A DNA stretch of 64,000 nucleotides from Synanceia verrucosa (GCA_029721515.1 CM056569.1:16399007-16463006); one strand, 5' to 3'; positions 23,711 through 35,395 are shown, numbered from the stretch's first letter. The notes: a model not told the origin generated them from the sequence alone. Made by a program: numbers and translations.

Positions 23711-23860
23711 AATATCTTGTATGAAAAGAATGCAAAAGTGGCCACTTTCAAGAGTAAATCATATACTATTCATGAATTTCAGTACATTTTTAATATTTTT
23801 TTTCTGTTTCTTATCCGTATGGGTAGCCTCATGTATGTGTGGAGGAGAGATCAGTGGTTA

Positions 23861-24790
23861 AGGTAAGATAGGATAAGATAAGCAAAAATTTGACTCAAAG
23901 ATATTACTTAACAACAGTTGAAATTCAAAGCAGGAAGTATAAAGATTATATAAAGAAGCAAGATTCTAAGAAGCAATAAAGCACAAAAGAAACAACATTA
24001 AAATATAAAAAAGAATAAGCTGCCAAGTTAGCTTAGCATTAAGACTGGAGTCAGCTAGTCTGGCTCTTAAAGCTACTACAAGGTGATGACAAGTGAAGTC
24101 CCTTTAGAAAACCTTTCGTTTTACTGCAGCAGGGTCTACAGTAACAGTCTCAGTCCTGGCTCTGAAGCCAGATCTGGATCTGTCCACGGTGGGCTGGTCT
24201 CCACTTTTCGGTCACCTTTTGTTGTCTTCATGGGACCAAAACATGATTGCCTGACCTAAAAATCTGGATCCACCAGTTTTACATCAGGAAGGTGGAATTT
24301 CATGTTTCTGATTCTGATACCACAGCTGACATCATTTTTATTTCCATCCTTTCAGAGGCTGTGGTGCTGTCTGCTTGTCTTTTTTTAATTCTGACAGTTG
24401 CACAGTGGTAATTACAGTATGATCTAATACTTATTTTTATGTGGATCCAGTGGGTGGAGGTCCAGCCCCTCAGTACCTTCACATCTTCCACTAGTACACT
24501 GAGTTTAAACCAGTAATCTAGTAATTAAAGTATATCTAGGAAATCCATCCAGTGTGTGAGGAATCAAATATCAACTTATGATTCCGCTTGGCTCTTCGCC
24601 CCTCCTGAGGGTTCTTCTACTTCTTCTTGCATTTCCGGATAAAGGAGTCTGACGTGTCGTGTATGGACGTACAGTGTGAGCAGTCAGGTCTCATCAGAGC
24701 ATCAGGCCGTATAGTGTGAGCACATGAAACTATCAAACTGTGATTTAGTCATCCAGTTTGAGCTGGAACTGAGTTAATAATACCGCACTG
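23861..24790. other. Intergenic; LINE-tail-like GATAA run at its start
   Basis: TAAGGTAAGATAGGATAAGATAAGC at 23,860 resembles a fish LINE 3' tail. Nothing else was recognised. Confidence 0.45.
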
Positions 24791-25541
24791 TTGCTGCGTT
24801 TACCTGAGAACTTTAATTCTGAATAAAACTAATTTAATTCTGAATAAAAATTAATTCTGCTTTAAAAAGACCATGTAAACATTAAATTCCAAATGCAAAT
24901 GATTATTCGGAATTAAACTTAAATCCGAAGTAAGTGGGTGGTTTATTCCACATCTAAAGCCAAATTACTTTAATTCTCTTTCATGTAAACGTTTATTCTT
25001 CTTAAAGTTTATTCTGATCATTCAGCGCATGCTCGTAAGAAGAAAAAGCAGAAGCAGCAGAAGAAGATTCAGTCCTTGCTTCGGACTTTCATCCACTGCT
25101 CTTTGGATTTGTGAGTGGGACACGGGAGTGGACTGAAGAAGTCATCTGTCTTCTTCTTCTCTTCCTCAGCAGACATACGTGAAGCGTGATAACATTCTCG
25201 AGCTGCTGCTTAAAGAGTAGGCATATTTGACTGTGTGTATTATGTTCGTGTCCATGTCGTAACGTTAAACCGAAATGACAAAAAAGCTGCTAGCCAGCTG
25301 GAGTGTGTTTTCTTCCGGTAGACAGTAATTACGTAAGTGTGCCCACTGTCCAATCAGAGCCCTTCCCGACCGCCAGACGTTGAGCGGAATTAAATAAAAG
25401 CAATTCAAAGTGTTGTCCATGTAAACCTCAATTCGGAATTATTATTTCCATGTAAACTCGAAGGAGAATATTTTAATTCCGAACTATTTAATTCCGAACA
25501 ATTAATTCAGAATTAAAAAACATCATGTAAACGTGGTTGTT
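24791..25541. mobile_element. Harbinger-like MITE with subterminal repeats
   Basis: The ends are imperfect inverted repeats (CTGCGTTTACCTGA on the left, TCATGTAAACGTGG on the right). Inside both ends AATTC(T/C)GAA and ATGTAAAC motifs recur many times in both orientations. No transposase frame remains. The architecture is that of a non-autonomous DNA transposon about 750 bp long. Confidence 0.6.
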
Positions 25542-25544
25542 GTC

Positions 25545-26133
25545 TGCATAGCTTTGGGTGCAAGGTGGTAGGAAAGCTCCAGATAAACCTGATGAGGCAC
25601 ACCAAGCCTGGTCATCTCCACCAGACCCTGCCAGATAATTCTGCTTCTTTAGTGTTTTTTCTTCAAAAAATGATATAGAGATATTTAAGTTATTCAACGT
25701 ACAGTACAACTCTCCAACAACAACAATGTAAAGTGACCTCCAGAGAGCACCAGACCATCTGCAGCATCTTTGTTACACACAGACAGAAATGAGTGCAGGT
25801 ATTTCAGTCATCAATCAACATATCCCACATGAAAAAGTCTCTGGGTTAAAAATAACTCTGTGTTTTCATCAGCGGCCTCCAGGGAGCGTGAAGCTTTCAG
25901 CATGTCATGGTCTCCAGACTGTTACCAAACATAACACATAACATAGCCCACACAGTTCAACACTGCTGAATGCAGCTGCCACCCACATCAAACACAAATA
26001 GATAATAATCCTCATCAACATCTGAAGTTTCTATTTTGCTTTTTAGATGTTTTTAGGAATTTGAATTGAAAAGGACACAGTAGACACAATGTAGCAGTGG
26101 ACTCAAGCTGGTTAGTACTGACAGCATTGACCT
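25545..26133. other. Intergenic, nothing recognised
   Basis: No feature could be supported. Confidence 0.45.
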
Positions 26134-26158
26134 TAACTCTTTGAGTGTCATAGATATA
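26134..26158 (-). repeat. TTAA-family MITE terminus at the Tc1 edge
   Basis: TTAACTCTTTGAGTGTCAT just left of the Tc1 end equals the terminus seen inverted at 45,661 (TTAACTCTTTGAGTGCCAT). Its continuation appears on the other side of Tc1 from 28,813. Confidence 0.55.
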
Positions 26159-26240
26159 CACTATATTACCGAAAGTATTTGCTCACCTGCCTTGACTCGC
26201 ATATGAACTTAAGTGACATCCCATTCCTAATCCATAGGGT

Positions 26241-26792
26241 TCAATATGACGTCGGTCCACCCTTTGCCGCTATAACAGCTTCAACTCTTCTGGGAAGGCT
26301 GTCCACAAGGTTTAGGAGTGTGTTGATGGGAATTTTTGACCATTCTTCCAGAAGTGTATTTGTGAGGTCACACACTGATGTTGGACGAGAAGGCCTGGCT
26401 CTCAGTCTCTGCTCTAATTCATCCCAAAGGTGTTCTATCAGGTTGAGGTCAGGACTCTGTGCAGGCCAGTCAAGTTCATCCACACCAGACTCTGTCATCC
26501 ATGTCTTTATGGACCTTGCTTTGTGCACTGGTGCACAGTCATGTTGGAAGAGGAAGGGACCAGCTCCAAGTTGGGAGCATGGAATTGTCCAAAATGTCTT
26601 GGTATGCTGAAGCATTCAGAGTTCCTTTCACTGGAACTAAGGGGCCAAACCCAGCTCCTGAAAAACAACCCCACACCATAATCCCCCCTCCACCAAACTT
26701 TACACTTGGCACAATGCAGTCCGACAAGTATCGTTCTCCTGGCAACCTCCTGTTCTAGAGTCCAGTGGTGGCGTGCTTTACACCACTGCATC
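26241..26792 (-). pseudogene. Tc1 transposase, C-terminal half (broken)
   Basis: The minus-strand frame contains FLFQHDCAPVH (second catalytic Asp), SPDLNLIEHLWDELEQRLRA (catalytic Glu of the DD34E triad), and the end AVIAAKGGPTSY. Upstream, GGGGIMVWGCFSGAGFGPL is visible in a shifted frame, and RMQWCKARHHWTLEQ in another. The segment that should carry the first catalytic Asp (SDESRF) is deleted between WTLEQ and the LPGERYLSD segment. The enzyme cannot work. Confidence 0.85.
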
Positions 26793-28330
26793 CGAGTGCC
26801 CAAGACCCCCCACCCGAAGGAGCTCAACAGCTACAGGCCGGTGGCGCTGACGTCTCATCTGATGAAGACTCTGGAGAGACTCATCCTTGCTCACCTGTGG
26901 CTGCTAGTGAGCTCATCCTTGGACCCGCTGCAGTTTGCCTACCAGCCCGGCATCGGCGTGGAGGACGCCATCATCTACCTCCTCCACTCATCGCTGTCAC
27001 ACCTGGAGAAGGCTGGGAGCACTGTGAGGATCATGTTCTTTGATTTCTCCAGTGCCTTTAACACCATCCAGCCCATCCTGCTGGGGGACAAGTTGCAGCA
27101 TGCCGGAGTGGACCACAACCTCACCACATGGATTACAGACTACCTCACAAACCGACCACAGTATGTGAAGGCACAGAGCTGTGAGTCAGACATGCTTCTC
27201 TGCAGCACCGGGGCACCCTCTACACCTCGGACTTCACCTACAGTTCCCCAACCTGCCATCTGCAGAAGTTCTCAGATGACTCTGCGATCGTCGGTCTCAT
27301 TACTGATGGAGATGATCGGGAGTACAGGGGACTGATGCAGGACTTTGTGGACTGGTGCCTGCAGAACCACCTCCAGCTCAACCCTGGGAAAACCAAGGAG
27401 CTGGTGGTGGACTTCTGTAGGAAACAACATTCTCCACCTGCACTGATATTCATCAGTGCAGGGTACGGACATAGAGAGGGTGACCACTTATAAATACCTG
27501 GGTGTTCATCTGAACAATAAACTGGACTGGACAGACAACACAGACGCTCTGTTCAGGAAGGGGCAGAGCTGGCTCTTCCTGCTGAGGAGACTTAGGTCTT
27601 TTGGAATTCAGGGGACACTCCTTAAGACCTTCTACGACTCTGTGGTGGCCTCAGCCATTTTCTATGGAGTAGCCTGCTGGTCAGGCAGCATCTCAGCCCG
27701 GGACAGAGAGAGACTGGACAGGCTGGTCAGGAGGGCTCCCTGGACACTCTGGAGGAGGTGGGCAACAGGAGGATGCTAGCTAAGCTAACAGCTATGCTGG
27801 ACAGACCCTCCCACCCCCTCCAGGGCACTCTGACAGCACTGGGCAGTTCCTTCAGCCAGACTGCTCCACCCTCGCTGTAGGAAGGAGAGGTACCGCCGCT
27901 CGTTCCTGCCTGCTGCTGTCAGACTGTTTAATCTTCATGTCTGAACTCTGGACTCTTAATTACTTAAACAGCACAGCCACTTTTTCACCTGCTACACCTG
28001 CCATTATGCCTATGCCTCTGTATATGGATGTATATATATATTGATGTGCACATATATCGTATGTATGTATGTATGTATGTATATGATATATACAGGTTTA
28101 AGCACTGATGGATGTATGCATATACTATCCTGTACTGTGTACAGTTTAATTTCTTATCCTGTACTGTTATACAGTTAAGTTTAAATTTAAATTTCTTATT
28201 TTTTTATAATTTTTTCTTAATATTTATATTGTGTGTGTGTGTGTTGATTTTACTTGCAGTCTGTTCTTTCTTGCTACTGTAAACTGAAATTTTCTCCATT
28301 GTGAGACAAAGGTTTATCTTATCTTATCTT
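26791..28330 (+). mobile_element. 5'-truncated L2/Rex1-like LINE inserted into Tc1
   Basis: It begins inside the reverse transcriptase (VPKTPHPKELNSYRPVALTS), continues through motif A (FFDFSSAFNTIQP), a frame-shifted catalytic box (KFSDDSAIVGLI), LNPGKTKELVVDF and YKYLGVHLNNKLDW. It ends in a non-coding 3' region with a (TTATC)n tail at 28,314-28,330. Motif B (xPQGxxLSPF) is deleted around 27,210, where STGAP joins directly to TLYTSDF. Frameshifts at about 27,210 and 27,465 add to the damage. It is a dead copy on the plus strand, opposite to its Tc1 host. Confidence 0.85.
28056..28085. repeat. (GTAT)n microsatellite in the LINE 3' region
   Basis: GTATGTATGTATGTATGTAT run within the 3' untranslated part of the LINE. 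Confidence 0.8.
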
Positions 28331-28707
28331 AAACCCATTCCATGAAGCTCTCTGTGCACTGTTCCACATGAAGTTTGGAGGTCTGTAGTGATTGACTCTG
28401 CAGAAAGTTGGTGACCTCTTCACACTATGTGCCTCAGCATCCACTGACCCCGCTCCATCAGTTTACGTGGTCTACCACTTCATGGCTGAGTTGCTGTTGT
28501 TCCCAGACACTTCCATGTTCTTATAATCCAGCTGACAGTTGACTGTGGAATATTTAGGAGTGAGGAAATTTCACAACTGGATTTGTTGCACAGGTGGCAT
28601 CCTATCACAGTTCCATGCTGGAATTCACTGAGCTGCTGAGAGCGACCCATTCTTTCACAAATGTTTGTAAAAGCAGTCTGCATGCCTAGGTGCTTGATTT
28701 TATACAC
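28331..28707 (-). pseudogene. Tc1 transposase, N-terminal half (broken)
   Basis: The minus-strand frame starts GRSQQLSEFQHGTVIGCHLC and continues with SSLLNIPQSTVSWII, the first helix-turn-helix of the paired-type DNA-binding region. After GTTATQP a stop interrupts, then SGRPRKLMERGQWML, HQLSAESITTDLQTSCGTVH and ELHGMGF can be followed, with another stop in place of an arginine. The LINE begins right after GMGF. This half belongs with 26,241-26,792. Confidence 0.8.
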
Positions 28708-28812
28708 CTGTGGTCATGGAAGTGATTGGAACACCTGATTCTGATTATTTGGATGGGTGAGTGAATACTTTTGGCAATATAGTGGATTTCATCGTCATTA
28801 AAAATCCGATGC

Positions 28813-29215
28813 TTGAGTGCCATCGACATAATAATACATCAAATTGTGTTTTTTTTTCCAGCAGCAGGTTACCATTCAGTCTCCCGCAGCCTGTGAGTAA
28901 TTTTGGGGCTTCTGAGATTTGTAGTCGGAACATAAAGCGATAGTATACGTCACAAAGATCAAAACACGAAGTAGAGACGATGGAGATTAGAGATCAAAAC
29001 AAACAGAATCTGGACAAAAAGTGGTGATCTTGGTGAAAGTGTCCTCTACCTCTGATAAAACAAGAATGGAACAAGATAAAAACAAACATTTATTTCATGA
29101 TGAAATAGAGTCTCTGCTTTCATTTGAGCTATTCACTGTTTTTAGAGTCATAGTACAAAATATTCTGTGGTTCTAGAAATATGACTCAAAATGGCCAAAA
29201 AAAATGCTGTTGTTA
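28813..29215 (-). repeat. TTAA-family MITE, copy C
   Basis: Reverse complement of the family seen at 45,365-45,661: GAGTGCCATCGACATAATAA, CAGCAGCAGG, AGTGTCCTCTACCTCTGATA, AACAAGAATGGAACAAGAT, and GACTCAAAATGGCC, ending near a TTAA at 29,211. It was probably the host into which the Tc1 and LINE stack inserted, although a 17-bp stretch of it (TGAGTGNCATNGANATA) occurs on both sides. Confidence 0.65.
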
Positions 29216-29344
29216 AATAAACCTTACTCAGACAGGAGGAAATAGTGCATTTGGAGACTATTTTCTATGCTGGATGAACTCATCTTTTTTCAGATCTTGG
29301 TACCTACAGACACTGACATTGTGTGCAGGTAGCATGCAGAAGAC

Positions 29345-29750
29345 TAAACCAAGTAAGGCAAAGCAAGTTTATTTATTTCGTTTAAAAGCATCAAGACTTA
29401 AAACAACAAACACATTATAACTGATAAATGATAAAAATTAATGACCTGGGATCCTCACTCTCCATCAGTGACCTTAACAGCTGCTTCATTAAATAAAGCT
29501 AAACTAGAATAAGACAGGTGTAAAACACAACAAGGGAACCAAGTTAATTTAGATTCAAAGCAAAAATGTGTCAGAGCACAGCAGCTGTCGGACATTTGTA
29601 ACGATAGAAAGAAGTTGTACTGCGTTTCACAAAGTTTCAGAGGAGAAACTTTTAAGTATAGAGACAGGAAGAGCAGGACAGGAAGTGAGAGGTTTCACTT
29701 GGTGACGGTGTTTGTGACTAACCTGACTCTCGTCAGATGAAAGTAGTTCT
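29345..29750. other. LINE-tail-like DNA and unassigned sequence
   Basis: AAGGCAAAGCAAGTTTATTT at 29,356 resembles the 3' end of fish L2-type elements. The rest to 29,750 shows nothing recognised. Confidence 0.4.
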
Positions 29751-30618
29751 GCCTAGCTCCACACATTCATCTGGACTCACACCCGATGGGAAGGACTCCA
29801 AGGGAGCAACAAATGACTGAACCAATCAGGATCTCCGGGTGGGATTTTCATAGATGTGGTGTAGCGGAGAAACAACTGTTTGATTCAGACAAGAATGGTG
29901 GCTCGCAGCGAGTAATCATGCATCAACATTGATTCTGCTGTTTCAACTGTGTTGTCAAATCCATCGCGTATCCATTCTTTAAAAGATGAACAGACAACAG
30001 GTTTTGAAGGCATTTATTGGTGGCAAGGATGTTTTCGCTCTTCTCTTGACTGCGATAGGCAAGAGCTTGATTTATCAAATAGCTCCACTAGTGGTTCAGG
30101 AACTGGAACGAGTGCAGGACCCCATCATTTTTATCGTCTCCCCGCTGATTGCTGTAGTAGAGGATCAGGTCTGAGAGGCTGAAAAATTGGGGCTTACAGG
30201 AATGTAGCTGGGAAGAAGAAATGACAACAAGATCCTCCACAGACGTTGCCAGCTAGTATTCTGTAGTCCCGAGTCATGGTTAAATGACAAATGGCGGACC
30301 ATGCTCGCTTCAGAAGTTTACCTGAATAACCTAGTGGGGATAAGTAAGTTAGTTAAGTAAATGGGGTGAGTTAAAAACCCTACAGTTGCCACTAATGTGT
30401 CTTTATTTTATGTGAAATTTGTGGCCTGCGTCGCTCTCAACAGCATCACGGGTTGGGTTCGATGTGAGTGGTTGAAGTTCACGTCATTAAAGATGACGGA
30501 AGTGGTTTATCCAATCACATGCAAGGATTTTTGATAAGGCCCCACCTTCTGAAATACTGTACATCTCCAGTGGAGCTATCCCAGATTATGATGATGACCC
30601 AGATGTGTGGAGCTAGGT
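29751..30618 (+). mobile_element. TIR element carrying a RecQ-like helicase fragment
   Basis: CCTAGCTCCACACAT at 29,752-29,766 and its exact reverse complement ATGTGTGGAGCTAGG at 30,603-30,617 bound the element, and an inner TCTGG follows both. Between them lies the RecQ-like fragment, so helicase and inverted ends probably belong to one mobile element. The length of 868 bp is far too short for a full element, so it is an internal-deletion derivative. The superfamily is not determined. Confidence 0.6.
29986..30340 (+). pseudogene. RecQ-like helicase N-terminal fragment
   Basis: The 62-codon open frame reads MNRQQVLKAFIGGKDVFALL, then LTAIGKSLIYQIAPLV and DPIIFIVSPLIAVVEDQV. That is helicase motif I (Walker A, here TAIGKS) followed by motif Ia of the superfamily 2 RecQ group, where the usual form is P-T-G-x-GKS and SPL.AL..DQ. 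After a stop the same frame continues with EAEKLGLTGM and, after a shift, CQLVFCSPESWL (motif Ib/'SPE'). The DEAH box and the second helicase lobe are missing. The P and G of Walker A are also changed to L and A. It is a dead fragment probably of transposon, not host, origin. Confidence 0.7.
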
Positions 30619-30619
30619 G

Positions 30620-31130
30620 GAACGACATTCAGCTGGCCAGAGTCTTTTGTTCTATTTAGAGTCTGACTGAAGCTGGTTTACATGTCTTTGGTAAAAACCT
30701 GGCAGTGCTATTAGTGCTTGTATCAGTTTATGATGAGGCTCTTTCTCATGCTAAGCTCTATTAAACTTAAATATACTGCATGTACACACACACACGGCTT
30801 TTATTTCCACTGGGATCAACACAATACAACCACAAGATGTGTGCCTGTGGACAGAAAACATACACTCTGTGGATCTCATGCTGTTTTAATTAGAGCACCA
30901 TGAGAAGAAATGCACTGACAGTATGTAGTGTAACCAGATCTGTTGTCCCCCTCCCAGTTTTCTTCCCATCTTTGTCCTTTTCTTCCTCCTTCTGCCGGCG
31001 TTCTTCGTTTTCAGAACAGCAAGTCCTCCAAACCAAACCACAGCATATGTCATTTCTGACTGTGTCACACTAGTGAGGTTCCTTTTTAAATACCAGCTTA
31101 AAACACCCACTGTAAAAAAAAAAAAAATCC
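30620..31130. other. Intergenic, nothing recognised
   Basis: Contains a short CA run near 30,785. No gene was recognised. Confidence 0.45.
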
Positions 31131-31905
31131 AACGCACACAGTAATCACAAAACAGGTAGTTTATTTATAAATTAAAGATAAAGCAAGATAAAAGAGTTCT
31201 TTTAAAAGGAGGTGGGAAGCAAAAAGTCAATTACGGTGATGAGAGCAGTTGAATAATTCGGGGAAGGGATCACTCAAGTTCCATGCACGACGAGTGGAAA
31301 AGGGGCCCTGCGGGCGTCGACTTTCTGCCTCAGGCACGCCGCTCCTTCCGGGATCTTGTTTGAGACACCGCTGTAAGAGGGGAGAAATAAAGATCCTCAA
31401 ACGAGTGGCATATAGGTATCAGCAACCCCCACACAAATGCCCTTCAAGTAGCTTGGTTCACTTTCCTTCACATATCTTATTAGAGCGCGTTGAACCAAGT
31501 CTCTGCCGTCGGCGTCTGGCTCGCTGTGGTTTGTCGGCTTCCCTCTCAGCTGCACCACTCTTCCGATGTTTTCACGCTGTCCCAAAGAGTAGTCTCTATA
31601 ATCGCACGACAAACTTTAGCATACTCTCTGTGGAGCAAAACCTCTCACATCCGTCCCTCCTCATGTCTCTGAACATTCCTCTTCCCTTCCAAACCTCACC
31701 TGCCGCTGCTCAGCTAAACAAGGAGCTCAGTCCAGTCAACCAATCCAGAGAGAAAGGGGTGTGTCCTCTAATAACTTACAAAAGTGCTGCATTAGTTCAT
31801 TACTTGATCAATAAAAGTGCTGTGCACCAGTCCAAAATCAAACACATTATCACAGAAAGTATAAAACCGCCAAAAAACAAAAAGCATGCACAGCAAACTC
31901 ACTAG
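31130..31905 (+). other. GC-richer segment with an unidentified 218-codon open frame
   Basis: An open frame at 31,249-31,905 starts MNNSGKGSLKFHARRVEKGP. It is basic and low in acidic residues, with no domain, signal peptide or membrane segment that I recognise. The segment is richer in G+C than its surroundings and is preceded on the minus strand by an AATAAA-type signal near 31,160, which would also suit a solo LTR or other repeat in reverse orientation. A host gene is not supported. Confidence 0.25.
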
Positions 31906-32028
31906 CACATGGAAAAACTGTAGATGGTAACACAATAAAAATAAAACATGCAACATACAAGATCAAGGATGACTTTGACCTTAGTTGCTGTTCCATATTA
32001 GCCTCTTGTGACCTGAGAAGAGGTTAAG

Positions 32029-32031
<3 letters not shown>

Positions 32032-32074
<43 letters not shown>
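32032..32074. repeat. (AT)n microsatellite, about 43 bp
   Basis: Uninterrupted alternating A and T. Confidence 0.95.
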
Positions 32075-32078
<4 letters not shown>

Positions 32079-33454
32079 CAGTGTAAATGTGTCTAAATAG
32101 TGTGAGCTGCAGACCAGATAATACAAAATTAATTAAGCCAATAAACAACAATAAGAATAGAAAGACTTATTGTCATTATCCAATAATACAACAATACTGT
32201 TGAACACAATGGACCAATCAAGAGACATAGTCCAGAGTGGACTGATCTGACTGAACTGAAGACAACCAGACAATGATTTTTTAATAAAGTGAACTGAATG
32301 AAAGTGGGTCATGAAATCCACCTGTGTGTCTGAGATTACAGTGCTGCAGTGTTCAGTAGAGAGCTGATGACTGAACTGTCAATACACATTCATGACACAT
32401 TCAGGTCAACAACTACAAATTAATACCCAGTATATAATTAGGTCTAATAACTGGTCTTTTACAGGAACATATTTGTACATGTTATTTATAACTCTGCTTA
32501 CCACTGTTGCCAAGGAACAAAAACGTTCTCACTTCAAGAGTTTTTTCCATGTTTTTTTCTATATAATCTGCAGGCACTGTGTTGCCACAGCTGTGAAAGT
32601 GTCCTGTCAACGCTTCTGAAACACAGCTGACCTGCCCAAGCTGTACCCTGCCAACCCCGCAATGCATGCTGGGATCTAGTCTCTTACAACACTGGCATGG
32701 ATGGACACCATTTTCCAAACAAGAAAAAGACACATGACTGCAGGAGATATGAGGCTGGGTGCAGTCACAGTGTGGAGCTGGCAGCAGCATCATTCCTCCA
32801 CCTGTTGGAGGGAAAGCGTTGACATGATTTACAGCGTGGGATGAGCAGGATTTATGAGCTGCAGAGGAAACTTGGCTCCGTCATCTCAGTCTGACCTCCT
32901 GTCTTGTTCACAGAGCGCCATCATAAATTCACTTCCTGTCATCCACTGTGTTTTATGAACACCTATGACTCCTCCTGTGCCATACAGTGTGCCTACACTC
33001 AGGCTCGTTGAGCTCATTTCATTCTGTTGTAGCACATTGCTTATAGTTTTACGTCTAACTGGGTCAAGAGATGGGAGTCACATGATCCAACGAGTCAGGT
33101 GACAAATCTTTATTGCAGGGGTCGGCTGGTGTTTTTACCATACACTGTGAAGAGCTCTTTTTATGTTTTTTATCCACGTAGAGAGTGAATGATGGACACA
33201 AACATTCAGGACAGAAATAGATCTCCATCATGGCAGCAACAGAATCACTCCACTTTAAGGATTTTACGAAATATAAAGTGCAAGAAAACTGGTTTTAGCA
33301 GCAGTACTTTATTTTTGAGCTACCGAGAGCTTTCCACCAAAAATCAATGGATTCTGTTTGCTTGACAGACCTCTGAAATGTGCCGACATGCTGATGAAAA
33401 ATGTGTTGCTCAGTAAAATCTAACTACAGAACAAAGAGTAGGCTACATTATAGG
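32075..33454. other. Intergenic, nothing recognised
   Basis: No coding, RNA or repeat feature could be supported. Confidence 0.45.
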
Positions 33455-33835
33455 GGTATTTCAGGATTTTGGACATAGGGCCTCATGTCCAAGTGAGACG
33501 GAGTGTTGGAAACGTGTGGAGACAGTTTTTAACAAATTATAATCTATAGTAGAGTCTGTTTACTGATTGAATTTTCTCAAGTTATGGACTCAAATGAGAA
33601 TAGTAATAGTGTAGCCCATCTTATTAAACATCTGTTATTTGACAAATGGTCAAGTTTGTGTCATTTACTGGCTGCATTTCAGTGCCCCATTCACTCCTGT
33701 TAAATTGATATCATCAAATCCAAATATCATCAGAAATACTCCTAACGACAACGAATTGAAATGGGTGAGTAAATGGCAGTATTTTATCCCAGAAATAAGG
33801 CCCAATTTGTAAAAAACAAACACTTCCCCTTTAAA
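33455..33835 (+). repeat. Interspersed repeat, copy 2 (full)
   Basis: It runs from AGGGGTATTTCAGGATTTTG to CACTTCCCCTTTAA, and its right half matches 1-186 of the window. The ends are weakly inverted (AGGGGTA versus TTAAAGGGGAAGTG on the other strand). It is probably a non-autonomous element. Confidence 0.7.
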
Positions 33836-35084
33836 TGGAACCCATTTAAATGAAGGATCAATCACTGTGTATGGTTAAGGATGGGGAGATTATTTATATA
33901 TTAAATCTATGTTATCGTGCACGTGTCTCTGTTCATCATTATCATTATCATTCAACATTAAGAACTATTCATTGTACGTGAAATATGCGATAAATGCTCA
34001 TAAAAAGATACTGATAGACAGAAAAACACAAAAGTCATAAAGCCAATTTGTAATTTGATCATAAAATGACCAAGTCTCATTACTGAGTCCATGAATCTCA
34101 TCGTCTGCCCACTTTGACACTATCGTTGCCGTCTTCTTCACTCTCAGATGTTTGCTCCACTCTCCCAGCTTTATCAACTGGGGAAAAAAAACAGAAGAAT
34201 AATGGACACTTAGAGAGCCGTCCCCCTGCCTCCACTGGGGAGATCAGTCCACCACCTCGTCCTTGTCCAGCCTCATGAACTCATGTAGACCAGGAGCTGC
34301 TCTCATGGACGTCGTGGCCACATGAGAAGACCATGTTGTCTCCAAGCTGAGCAGCTTGTGTAGACGCTCGTCTCTGACTGATGGAGTCCATCCAGAGGAG
34401 ACAGCTGTGTGGAGACACTGTGGCTCTCTGAGAGGCCTGCTGGACTCTCACAAATGAAAGATCAGACTGCCTCTTGTTCCCTGAGCTGGTGTATTATTAG
34501 AAAGGAATTAATTAAATGACGCACTGTAACCTTTTTTCCATAGAGGAGCTGTGGCTTCCTTTTGTGCCTGACATCAGGGACTGACTCTGGTGTTCACAGA
34601 TAATCGCTGAACAAATAGGACAAGTGGATCGCTGCTTCAGCATTTAGTCATGCATGTGCTGAATACTGAGCACTGGATATACTGGAAACATGTATTTTTT
34701 TTAAAAAATTAACTACTAAGACGAAGTACAACGTAAAGATAATTCAAAGATGATGCACTTAACCTTGACAACCAAATTTTCATAATAATTGTCCAGTGTA
34801 GGTTTACTTAGCATTTAGGCTTACTTACGCAACAAAACTGAAAAAAAAATAAAAATTGCAGTTTGGGTTAAATATTGTTAATTAATATATTTAAGTTTGT
34901 TATGGAACTGGTGTAAAGTTAGTTAAAATAAGAGGACTTCACACAGGACACAAACATTTTCTGGTCTCCTGGCATATAACATTGACTTTGCCTTTGGGGA
35001 TTAATAAAGTAGGCCTATAGTTCTTCTAAAAAGCAGTTTTGAGGAGTGTCGGGTAAGCAAACTGTAATATGTATTACTACTAGG
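33836..35084. other. Intergenic, nothing recognised
   Basis: No feature could be supported. Confidence 0.45.
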
Positions 35085-35395
35085 GATGTCAAAATTAGCG
35101 TGTTAAGATTAATCTGTGTTAAGCACTAATTTGTGCAACAATAACTCTACGTGGACAAACTGCCTGAAATGTGTTACAAGAGATGTGCTGGCAGGTCATG
35201 AAGCAGAACTCCATTCAAAAAAAAAAAAATCAAGGAAACTAACAACACAGTCACAACTAACGATCAAACATGCTGATAAAATTAGATTAACCATCTTTTC
35301 TGAATCTGTCCAAGCTTCTCCTGGAATTCAGCAAACAATTAATCCACCGGACAGTTTGTTTTGAGTTACTGTCACACAAATTAGCGCGTTAGCAC
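35085..35395 (+). repeat. Interspersed repeat, partner of 1,150-1,345
   Basis: Begins GGGATGTCAAAATTAGCGTG, continues into the part shared in inverted form with 1,150-1,345, and closes with ATTAGCGCGTTAGCAC, which echoes the start. The element class is unknown to me. Confidence 0.65.

Larger units (their letters stand above)
26159..28784 (-). mobile_element. Tc1-like element split by a LINE
   Basis: The left terminus CACTATATTACCGAAAGTAT and the right terminus (reverse complement CACTATATTGCCAAAAGTAT) are terminal inverted repeats of one Tc1-like transposon. A TA precedes the left end. The transposase runs on the minus strand from 28,707 down to 26,241 but is cut by a LINE at 26,791-28,330. 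Removing the LINE brings the two halves of the reading together, apart from a gap of about 50 bp at the junction. Confidence 0.85.

Noticed and set aside
26706..27335. 209-codon plus frame as a host gene
   Set aside because: It mixes Tc1 sequence with a truncated LINE reverse transcriptase lacking motif B.
29986..30174. Host RecQ helicase exon
   Set aside because: It lies inside inverted repeats, is followed by stops and frameshifts, and its Walker A motif is altered.
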